Positions 27,389 to 34,617 of a stretch of 62,601 nucleotides of DNA are shown here, piece by piece. Source of the DNA: CAYWCV01 sp964629885 (lineage in GTDB: Bacteria; Bacteroidota; Rhodothermia; Balneolales; CAYWCV01); NCBI GenBank assembly GCA_964629885.1, contig CAZVRJ010000012.1, positions 1 to 62,601 of the forward strand. Reading direction: 5' to 3'. Numbering within the stretch: the stretch's first letter is position 1; every line of letters begins with the position of its first letter. The notes below the pieces were generated by a model that was not told the DNA's origin, did no database searches, and was given only the letters and a program-made list of their open reading frames with translations. The translations under genes and the position numbers were made by a program.

Positions 27389-28342
27389 GTGCTTGTGTAT
27401 CTTCCATTTGTGAAAAAACTGGATTCATTTACGGAGTCAGCACTTAATGAAATCAGGCGCTTGGGTAATTATTTACCTGATGACGCTAGATCTTTCGTTG
27501 TTCATTTTCGTCTGCACTATCAAATTTTCATTCTATCTGGAGGGTACCTTTTTGGTGCTCTCTTCACCGATGAGTTCAATGCTGACCTTTTTTGGCTTCA
27601 ATTTTTAAATGTGTCGGTTCTTCTCTTTGGAACTGCAACGGTGTACAATTCTTGGCACGACAAGGACGAGGGTCCTATCGGTGGGCTAAAGAATCCACCG
27701 TCTATGCAGCCTTGGATGCGAAAAGTTGCCCTCTGGATGCAGTTTGGTGGTTTATTACTAGCCCATTACGCGGGTATAGAGTTCACCTACCTCTATTTAG
27801 CGAGTATGATATTCTTTTGGCTATACAGCACCAAACGTGCACGCTGGAAGGGGCATCCAATCAAGAGCTTAGTCGCTATTGGTATCAGCACTGGAACCAA
27901 CTCTTTCTGGATGGGTTATTTCGCGGCTGGTGGTGAGACGTTTAGCCCCGGGATTATCACCGCAGGTATCGGAACAGCCTTGGTTTTCCTGTCCTTGTAT
28001 CCAGTTTCGCAAATTTACCAGATGCGAAGCGATGCCAACAGGGGAGACCGGACATTTGCAATCGAATTTGGGATCAAAGGGGTCAAGAGTTTCTTTTCTC
28101 GATCGTACTACATAGGACTACTCCTGGCAAGTGTCCCATTGATTTTTTTTAACTGGCCAGTTGGGTTGCTCTTTCTTGTGGCAGGAGCAGGGACGGGGAG
28201 GATCGTCGGATCTAAGGTCGGTGCATTAAGGGGAGATGCGAATGAATATGATGAAGTCATGAAAACAAAGTACATGACTTCGCTCTCGTTCGTTGCATTC
28301 ATTCTGGCAGCCCTGTTTGTCATACATGTAGTATTGGATTAG
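27389..28342 (+). CDS. UbiA-family prenyltransferase
   Basis: The 317-residue polytopic protein has about eight membrane helices and the two aspartate motifs of UbiA enzymes: YNSWHDKDEG (about residues 86-95; usual form NxxxDxxxD) and DANRGDRTFAIEFG (about 213-226). These bind Mg2+ and the polyprenyl diphosphate. Family members attach prenyl chains to quinone or lipid head groups, or make heme O or archaeal-type lipids. This one cannot be assigned to a pathway. The first in-frame start is GTG at 27389, with another GTG at 27410, and no ATG is near, so the start is uncertain. It follows the T9SS gene by 59 bases and precedes the thioredoxin-fold gene by 44. Confidence 0.82.
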   Translation: MLVYLPFVKKLDSFTESALNEIRRLGNYLPDDARSFVVHFRLHYQIFILSGGYLFGALFTDEFNADLFWLQFLNVSVLLFGTATVYNSWHDKDEGPIGGLKNPPSMQPWMRKVALWMQFGGLLLAHYAGIEFTYLYLASMIFFWLYSTKRARWKGHPIKSLVAIGISTGTNSFWMGYFAAGGETFSPGIITAGIGTALVFLSLYPVSQIYQMRSDANRGDRTFAIEFGIKGVKSFFSRSYYIGLLLASVPLIFFNWPVGLLFLVAGAGTGRIVGSKVGALRGDANEYDEVMKTKYMTSLSFVAFILAALFVIHVVLD

Positions 28343-28349
28343 AATTGCG

Positions 28350-28357
28350 TATTTTTG
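28350..28357 (+). promoter_or_regulatory. Candidate -7 element for the thioredoxin-fold gene
   Basis: TATTTTTG fits TAnnTTTG and lies 29 bases before the ATG at 28387, which supports that start over the in-frame TTG at 28345. No well-spaced -33 TTG is seen. Confidence 0.35.
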
Positions 28358-28386
28358 AAGGAATAATTAGTTCAAAAGTACACTTC

Positions 28387-28980
28387 ATGACTAGTCCATA
28401 TTTCGACTTAAAAGACAAGGTATACTCATACGAGGCTTACGACAGCCTGATTAATACACTGCTCGACGAGGGAAAATCTACTGGGGACAAGCAGACGCCA
28501 AAACGCACTGAAGTATCGCGCCTAAATGCTCACCGCATGGCCCGTGTGCATAAAACAACAAAACTGTCCGAAGAGTTGGTACTAAAGGCGAAGTCGGCTA
28601 GACCGCAGTTTTGGATGGTTTTAACCGAAGGTTGGTGTGGAGATTCTGCCCAGGTAATCCCTGTTTTCGACCTCATAGCCAACGCTAGTGCTGGTAACAT
28701 CAAATTGGGATTGATGTTGCGCGACGAAAACCCCGAAATCATGGATCAGTATTTAGTGAACGGTGGACGATCGATCCCCCGACTTGTTGCATATGACGTA
28801 TCGACGGGAGAGCAAATTGGTACTTGGGGACCTCGTCCAGCCCCCGTTCAAAAAATGATGGCCGATTTCAAGGCGAATCCAGACGAGACCCGCGATATAC
28901 AAATTGAAATGCAGCAGTGGTACAACGCTGATAAGAGTCGGACACTACAAGAAGAGTTATTGGAGTTGATTACTGAATAA
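28387..28980 (+). CDS. Thioredoxin-fold protein with WCGDS in place of CxxC
   Basis: From the ATG at 28387 the product has 197 residues. The thioredoxin-like fold is seen as PQFWMVLTEGWCGDSAQVIPVFD (positions ~73-95, shown here only to locate it) with the cis-proline region RSIPRLVAYD. The active site has WCGDS, so the second cysteine is replaced by serine and one redox cysteine remains. This arrangement is typical of the thioredoxin_9 group in Bacteroidota, whose job is unclear (monothiol or non-redox). No signal peptide is present, so it is cytoplasmic. Its last 11 bases overlap the convergent T9SS gene at 28970. Confidence 0.8.
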   Translation: MTSPYFDLKDKVYSYEAYDSLINTLLDEGKSTGDKQTPKRTEVSRLNAHRMARVHKTTKLSEELVLKAKSARPQFWMVLTEGWCGDSAQVIPVFDLIANASAGNIKLGLMLRDENPEIMDQYLVNGGRSIPRLVAYDVSTGEQIGTWGPRPAPVQKMMADFKANPDETRDIQIEMQQWYNADKSRTLQEELLELITE

Positions 28981-31804
28981 TCATCATTTTGCCTGTGCGG
29001 GTGAATTGGCTGCCATCATCGACATTTTTTACAGTCAAACGGTACAAATACGCACCAGTGGCCAAATTCTGAGCGTCGAATCTAATCCTATGCGTCCTTG
29101 GTCTCATTTCTTGGTTTGATAGGACCGTCGATACTGGTCGACCCAAAATATCATAAACTTGCAGGCTCACCATCGACGTGCTCGACAAGTCGAACATGAT
29201 GATAGACTCCTGGCTAAAAGGATTGGGGAAATTGGGATAAAGGGCGAATACCTCCGGAATCTCAGGTTGCACAACCGGGAGCTTCAAAACACCCGTAAAG
29301 ATTCCTCTTCCGTGCGTCCCTGCAGCAACGGTGCCGTCGCTCATACGAGAGGCTAAGCGCTCAACTACAACAGTACCAACCTCGTTAAATCCTTCTCGGG
29401 CCCAGACGGTCTGAGATCCATTCAGCCGGTCGGTTGAGTACACACCCGTGCTGGTTCCAACTACGGCAAACGTACCATCTTCTATAGGTAGCAATTGAGC
29501 GCTTCGAACCGAAGGACCAGGAATTGAACCCACGTTTCCTAGGTTGCCGTCAACTACCTGATACGATAAGCCGCCGTTTGTGCTGTGGAATAGGCGGTTT
29601 ACGTTATAATTCGATATGACCACAAGAATCTCGTCGGCGTTACCTGGATTGACTGCAATATCGTGCACGTACGAACCGGGTGTCACTGCGTTTGCGCCAC
29701 CACCGCTTTGTAAAGGTATCGGAGTTATATCTGTAGCTGCGCGGGAGTTGTCCATCCGGAAAATCCCAGGTAAAAGTGCTGTGCCCGACGAGCTGCGCTG
29801 GCTAGCACCAACATACAGCACATGTGGGGGATTCTGGGACACTTCAAGGGTTGATATTGTCAAGTTGGATGGGATACTCAAGTTTAATTTTGTCCAACCA
29901 TCAGTTGATCCGTCAAAACCCCTCGGATCTCCGACCGCTGTCGATATTTTCGAATTGCGCCAAATAGTATTTCGCTCCGGGTAGTACATGAATTCTTGAT
30001 CAATCGGATCGATGGCAAAAGGGTGGATGAACAACTGACCAGATGCACTTGATGGTTGAATACTGGTTCTACTACCTGGCGCTATTGTACCATCTGCGCT
30101 ATACCTCAGACGGTACGAGTTACCACTTTGAGTAGCCCCGAATGCGAAATTCTGGCCTAAAAACGTGTAACTGCCATCGCCCGATGTTACATCTCTGGCA
30201 TCTCCTTGGCCGACAAAAAACAAGGTTCCATTATCTTGTGTACCGCCAATTACCCTTTGGTCTCCGGCGTTCTCAGCCAGTGCCACCGTGTAGAATTGCG
30301 TCGTAACATATCCACGATTCTTGTTTTGCCAAGTAATCTTTGGCAAGTTGATGTCGTCGGTTAGGCTCACACCCCCATCATGCCCACTCCAAACCCGGTT
30401 TGGATTCGCCGGATCAAAAAATATGACATGTTGATCGGGGTGGTGTCCAGGATATGAACTTGCATTGTTGGTGATATTATACCCGCCGATCCAATTCACA
30501 TCGGTGTTACCTGGGTATGTCGCAAAACGATCTAATGTTCTGTACAGGTTTGTTCCCCCTAGCAGTACAATGTTCGGGTCGTCTGGTTTCACGGCAATCA
30601 CCATGTTGTAACCACCTTGAGGATTGAAGTTGCCCACTGAACCTCCGAAGTTTGGAATCATGGCAGTTAAATTCTCGCTGGCTCCTGTCTGAATGTTGAA
30701 ACGAAACAAGTTCATCCTGAAGTTGGCACCATCTAGAACCTCGTGAGTCAAAATGTAAACTAAGTTGGGTTCGGATGCACTGTAATCCATTACAGAACGA
30801 TGATGGTTTTGCGGAAAACCTATAGGGGTGATCAGCTCCCATGTGCCGGGTGCTCCGTCCTGAGTCGATTTGTAGATACCTGCGAATGGAGCTGTGTCTG
30901 TGCTACGGTCTCCACTCAGAGATGCAACTACCGTTCCATTCGGTAAAACGATGACATCGTTGTAGGAGTGTTCGTTTAAGTTGCCAAGCACAATTCCACC
31001 AGCAATATCTTCGCCACTGATAAAATTGTTACCACCATCTGTTGATCGATATATGCCGATAGCATTACTGGCGATGAATATTGTGCCCGTGACTGGGCTA
31101 ATAACCAGTCTAGAGACGTAGTCGAAAGGAGAATCAAAAACAACCGGATTTCTGATCACGGTCGAAGGGATTGCCTGCCAAGTGTCGCCGTTATCGGTCG
31201 ATTTGTAGATGCCACTTCCATATGTGAACGCTCTGCCGCCGCGATCTCGGGCAGAACCACCAATGTACTCGCCCCCGGCATAGTACCAAGTGTTTTGAAA
31301 TCCAGGCCTAGGGTCTTGTGCCACCCAAGTGATGCTTAAATTCTGGTCTGGAGTATTCCTGAGAGACCACGAGTTGCCACCATCAACCGACTTCCACATC
31401 CCACCAGAAACACTACCGGCTAAGACAATATTTGGATTTCGGAGATCGACAGCTAAAGCCCGGGTTCGTCCGCCAATGTTAGAAGGTCCCCGCGCAACCC
31501 AATCGATCTGCGGATCTGCTGATGTTTTCATCACGGCGGTGATCCGGGCGTGTTCCAGCTCCATTTGCCTGATGCCAGATGGGATCGTGTTCGTGGCAGG
31601 GTCACGCAAAATCCAAAAGTAGTAGTCGTCTCGAGCCGCTTTCGACTCAGCAGATGCCTTGGCAGATCCCGACGATCGCACACGAAGTGGATTGTCTTGG
31701 AAGTCGGGCCCTGCTATATAGCTCGGGACCCCGACAGCCAATATTAGGAGCACGACAGTTAATAGTATGTAATGGATTCTGCCTAAACGGTACTTATTCT
31801 TCAT
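28970..31804 (-). CDS. Secreted BNR/sortilin-like propeller protein with T9SS sorting domain
   Basis: This 944-residue protein starts at the ATG at 31804 (a TTG one codon earlier is unlikely). After an N-terminal hydrophobic export signal it has repeated BNR/Asp-box blades such as KSVDGGNSW, KSTDNGDTW and RSTDGGNNF spread over about residues 95-830, which fold as a large VPS10/sortilin-type beta-propeller. The C-terminus (about 860-944) is a T9SS sorting domain (ALYPNFPNPFSQES, ATGAYLYRLTV, KMMIIQ). Such exo-enzyme-like propellers may be glycosidase-like or adhesive. No catalytic residues of a known glycoside hydrolase were recognised. It is convergent with the thioredoxin-fold gene, overlapping by 11 bases. 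Confidence 0.88.
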   Translation of the reverse strand: MKNKYRLGRIHYILLTVVLLILAVGVPSYIAGPDFQDNPLRVRSSGSAKASAESKAARDDYYFWILRDPATNTIPSGIRQMELEHARITAVMKTSADPQIDWVARGPSNIGGRTRALAVDLRNPNIVLAGSVSGGMWKSVDGGNSWSLRNTPDQNLSITWVAQDPRPGFQNTWYYAGGEYIGGSARDRGGRAFTYGSGIYKSTDNGDTWQAIPSTVIRNPVVFDSPFDYVSRLVISPVTGTIFIASNAIGIYRSTDGGNNFISGEDIAGGIVLGNLNEHSYNDVIVLPNGTVVASLSGDRSTDTAPFAGIYKSTQDGAPGTWELITPIGFPQNHHRSVMDYSASEPNLVYILTHEVLDGANFRMNLFRFNIQTGASENLTAMIPNFGGSVGNFNPQGGYNMVIAVKPDDPNIVLLGGTNLYRTLDRFATYPGNTDVNWIGGYNITNNASSYPGHHPDQHVIFFDPANPNRVWSGHDGGVSLTDDINLPKITWQNKNRGYVTTQFYTVALAENAGDQRVIGGTQDNGTLFFVGQGDARDVTSGDGSYTFLGQNFAFGATQSGNSYRLRYSADGTIAPGSRTSIQPSSASGQLFIHPFAIDPIDQEFMYYPERNTIWRNSKISTAVGDPRGFDGSTDGWTKLNLSIPSNLTISTLEVSQNPPHVLYVGASQRSSSGTALLPGIFRMDNSRAATDITPIPLQSGGGANAVTPGSYVHDIAVNPGNADEILVVISNYNVNRLFHSTNGGLSYQVVDGNLGNVGSIPGPSVRSAQLLPIEDGTFAVVGTSTGVYSTDRLNGSQTVWAREGFNEVGTVVVERLASRMSDGTVAAGTHGRGIFTGVLKLPVVQPEIPEVFALYPNFPNPFSQESIIMFDLSSTSMVSLQVYDILGRPVSTVLSNQEMRPRTHRIRFDAQNLATGAYLYRLTVKNVDDGSQFTRTGKMMIIQ

Positions 31805-32068
31805 CAAGAAAAAATGGGTTGCAAGCTGGCTACTTGGAAAGATTGACCAGCAAGTTTACTGAAATAATGTATCATCAAGAATTTAAAAAGCACTTCATCG
31901 CCAACCATATGGTCAATCACGCAATACCACAGATTTCATCGATGGCATAGATAAAACTGAGACCTCTTAAAAACGTTTTATCATTAGCGAAATTGTAATT
32001 GTGCATCACTGCGTTCCACAAATGAGCAAAGTTGCACGAACCCGCAAAATAGCAGTTATATTTACACG
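31805..32068. other. Divergent intergenic region
   Basis: These 264 bases separate the T9SS propeller gene (minus) from the aminotransferase (plus). The only element I can point to is TTG (32032-32034) with TATATTTA (32057-32064) 22 bases later, a rough match to the Bacteroidetes promoter pattern, ending only 4 bases before the aminotransferase ATG. Confidence 0.4.
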
Positions 32069-33283
32069 ATGACTCACATCGATACAATTGCCGGTAACAG
32101 TTGGGAAAAGTCCTTCTTCGACCATGTGGCCCAGACCAGCGATGCACCGCTTGCATTGACTATTGCATCGGCCGAAGGACCCTTTTTGCACACCACCGAT
32201 GGTAGGACATTCATCGATTTCATATCTGGCATAGCGGTTTCGAGCTTGGGACACAGGCATCCCGATGTCGTGAAGGCCATCCATGAACAGGTTGATCGAC
32301 ATCTGCATGTTATGGTCTATGGTGAATTCATCCAAAAACCCCAGTCGGAGTTCGCGGCTTTACTGGCATCGATACTCCCGCCAAGCCTTGGGCGCATTTA
32401 CTTTGTGAACAGTGGCACAGAGGCCAATGAGGGGGCTCTTAAGCTGGCAAAAAAATTCACCGGTAGACCCAAATTGGTTGCATTCAGGAACAGCTATCAT
32501 GGCGACACTCATGGATCGCTCAGTGTGACAGGGAGGAATGTATACAGAGATCCTTTTCTACCTCTGCTGCCTGATGTGGAGTTTCTGGATTTCAATGACA
32601 CATCAGGGCTAGATTCAATTGATCAACGAACGGCAGCTGTGATTATGGAGCCGATTCAAGGTGAGGGTGGAATCATTCAGGCAGATCCAATTTGGCTCAA
32701 GCAGGTGAGGGAGCGATGCACTCAGACAGGTTCCCTGCTTATATTCGATGAAATTCAAAGTGGATTTGGTAGAACGGGCGAGTTGTTTGCCTTCATGAAA
32801 TACGAGGTGGTCCCCGACATCCTAACTATGGCGAAAGCCATGGGAGGCGGATTACCAATCGGGGGATTTGCATCGTCGGACGAAATTTTCAAAGTGTTCA
32901 CCGAGAATCCGCCACTAAGCCATGTAACCACTTTCGGTGGACACCCTGTAAGCTGTGCTGCCGGCCATGCAGCACTTAAAGTGTTATTGGACCAAAAACT
33001 ACACGAACGTGCCGGCCTTATTGAAGCAAAGATTCGAGAGCAACTCAAACACCCATTGATTGAAGAAATCAGAGGCACCGGATGTATGCTGGGGTTATCA
33101 CTCCGCGACTACGACACAACACGTAGGGTTGTTGAAACTTGTTTCAGTAACCAGGTTTTACTGGGATGGACGCTTCACTCGAATACACTCATTCGGATTG
33201 CACCGCCGCTCACTATTCCTGATGACATACTCGATTCGGCTCTCGATATCATTGTGGCCGCTTTAGATAGTGTGTCAAACTGA
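32069..33283 (+). CDS. Class III PLP-dependent aminotransferase (acetylornithine/ornithine type)
   Basis: The 404-residue protein is a fold-type I, class III aminotransferase. The cofactor-binding features are visible: NSGTEANEGALKLA (115-128), the YHGDTHGS loop (143-150), D227 in LIFDEIQSGFGRTG that contacts the pyridine nitrogen, and the Schiff-base lysine K256 in MAKAMGGGLPIGG. Family members use ornithine, acetylornithine, 4-aminobutyrate or related omega-amino substrates with 2-oxoglutarate. The sequence does not decide between them. The gene is isolated, convergent with the AraC-type regulator 9 bases downstream. The very short leader, with a possible -7 element abutting the ATG, suggests near-leaderless translation (inference). 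Confidence 0.87.
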   Translation: MTHIDTIAGNSWEKSFFDHVAQTSDAPLALTIASAEGPFLHTTDGRTFIDFISGIAVSSLGHRHPDVVKAIHEQVDRHLHVMVYGEFIQKPQSEFAALLASILPPSLGRIYFVNSGTEANEGALKLAKKFTGRPKLVAFRNSYHGDTHGSLSVTGRNVYRDPFLPLLPDVEFLDFNDTSGLDSIDQRTAAVIMEPIQGEGGIIQADPIWLKQVRERCTQTGSLLIFDEIQSGFGRTGELFAFMKYEVVPDILTMAKAMGGGLPIGGFASSDEIFKVFTENPPLSHVTTFGGHPVSCAAGHAALKVLLDQKLHERAGLIEAKIREQLKHPLIEEIRGTGCMLGLSLRDYDTTRRVVETCFSNQVLLGWTLHSNTLIRIAPPLTIPDDILDSALDIIVAALDSVSN

Positions 33284-33292
33284 AACGACTGG

Positions 33293-34228
33293 TCAGTTGG
33301 TTGAGCTTCCCAGCATCGTGTGGATTCGTTTCCTGAATGTGCCCGGGGCTTCGTTCTGAACCTTTCTGAACACTCGGTTGAACTGCGATAGCGACTGAAA
33401 ACCCGACTCGTAGGCGATCTGCGTAATGTTCTTGTTGTTATCGCGCATGAGTTTTTTTGCTCTCTCGATGCGCGCCATCGCCAAATATTCTGTGAATGTG
33501 TGGCCAGTAACCTGCTTGAACATCCTGCTGAAATAAAACGATGATGTATTTACAGCTTCGGCTACTCGAGGCAGAGTGAGGTTTTCGTCGAGGTGCTTAA
33601 CAATGTAGGCTCTTGCCATTGCAACACGTTCTGGCTCCTTCTCTTGGTCCGTCTTGTCTAATGCAAGTTGATTCACGATAGTTGAGAGATGACCTGCAAA
33701 GATTTCGAGCAATCGAATAACGGCGTCATATTGCACCTTCGACATCACATGATTCTCGAGGTACATCTCCCTGATGTTCTCACGGTTTAGATCTACTCCA
33801 CGCCCTTTGAGGTTCTCAACGATCTCGTTCACCTCCTCATCGGTTGGCTCTTGCATGAGAACTTGCCCAGTCTGTAAAAAACCAATTACCTCCTCACCTA
33901 ATTTCACTGGCACAACCGATTCGGTAAGTCCAGCGAAGCATTGAGCAGTATATGATTCTGATTGTCCTTGCTCTCTTAGGCGCTCGTGCATCATGGAACA
34001 AGTGCCACAAACGGATGTATCACCTTGAAAGTGGCTACACAACGGGTTGTCGTGCTCAGTTATACCATCTATTGACTCTTCGCTACCCATAGGGATGTAA
34101 TGCAGGGGCAGATTGGTAAGCTTGTGAAAAGCATCCTCAAAATCCCTGAATATGGCTGACTTGGTCAGCTCTAACCCCATCTTAAGAGCGTGTTCTCTAT
34201 CCATGTAAAAGCACTTCGTTTTATTCAT
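33293..34228 (-). CDS. PocR-domain AraC-family transcription regulator
   Basis: The ATG at 34228 gives 311 residues; an extended frame to 34393 has no support and overlaps the divergent gene. The N-terminal ~180 residues match a PocR sensory domain, including its cysteine set (PLCSHFQGDTSVCGTCSMMH), the AQCFAGLTESVVPV segment and GEEVIGFLQTGQV. The C-terminal ~100 residues are an AraC-type double helix-turn-helix (LTLPRVAEAVNTSSFYFSRM, then IERAKKLM, then ITQIAYESGFQSLSQFNRVF). PocR domains bind small metabolites such as 1,3-propanediol in the founding member. It is divergent from the small protein and glucosidase genes, which are its most likely targets. Confidence 0.88.
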   Translation of the reverse strand: MNKTKCFYMDREHALKMGLELTKSAIFRDFEDAFHKLTNLPLHYIPMGSEESIDGITEHDNPLCSHFQGDTSVCGTCSMMHERLREQGQSESYTAQCFAGLTESVVPVKLGEEVIGFLQTGQVLMQEPTDEEVNEIVENLKGRGVDLNRENIREMYLENHVMSKVQYDAVIRLLEIFAGHLSTIVNQLALDKTDQEKEPERVAMARAYIVKHLDENLTLPRVAEAVNTSSFYFSRMFKQVTGHTFTEYLAMARIERAKKLMRDNNKNITQIAYESGFQSLSQFNRVFRKVQNEAPGTFRKRIHTMLGSSTN

Positions 34229-34339
34229 AGTACGAATTAAAGCAAAATAAGTAAAGAAAGAGGCAAAAAACGGATTAAGAAACTCAGAACAGTTAACTAT
34301 AGTAGTATAAGGTGTAAACCCTAACAAATGGAGATAACG

Positions 34340-34564
34340 ATGGTCGTAATGAATAAAAAACGAAGAATCGAGCTCCGCATACGGGGGTCTCACGGACCTC
34401 CAAGTGCAGAGGAGTTAGCACTTGCAACACTTAAAGATTGTTGTAAAGTGAAATCTCGAGCACTGCACCGTAACGGCGATGAGCTCAAGCAGGTAACTGA
34501 TGATACATGCAAGTCTCATGTGATGGCCGAGATAACCATAATCAAATACTGTCCACATGGATAA
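34340..34564 (+). CDS. Small cysteine-containing protein of unknown function
   Basis: A 74-residue reading frame starts at the ATG at 34340, which has GGAG 6 bases upstream; ATGs at 34328 and 34349 are in-frame alternatives. The product is basic at the N-terminus (NKKRRIELRIRG), then helical, with three to four cysteines (KDCCK, DDTCK, KYCPHG). No known family is recognised. It lies divergently opposite the PocR-AraC gene and 53 bases before the glucosidase gene, so it may be co-transcribed with the latter. Because it is short and unconfirmed by homology, its reality is uncertain. Confidence 0.45.
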   Translation: MVVMNKKRRIELRIRGSHGPPSAEELALATLKDCCKVKSRALHRNGDELKQVTDDTCKSHVMAEITIIKYCPHG

Positions 34565-34606
34565 GCAAATCGACGCTGCAGGCGTGTGAATTATGATTCG
34601 AGTTTG

Positions 34607-34614
34607 TAACTTTG
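34607..34614 (+). promoter_or_regulatory. Candidate -7 element immediately before the glucosidase ATG
   Basis: TAACTTTG is an exact TAnnTTTG match ending 3 bases before the ATG at 34618. Transcription from it would start at or a base or two inside the start codon. No clear -33 TTG at the usual spacing. Confidence 0.35.
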
Positions 34615-34617
34615 ATC

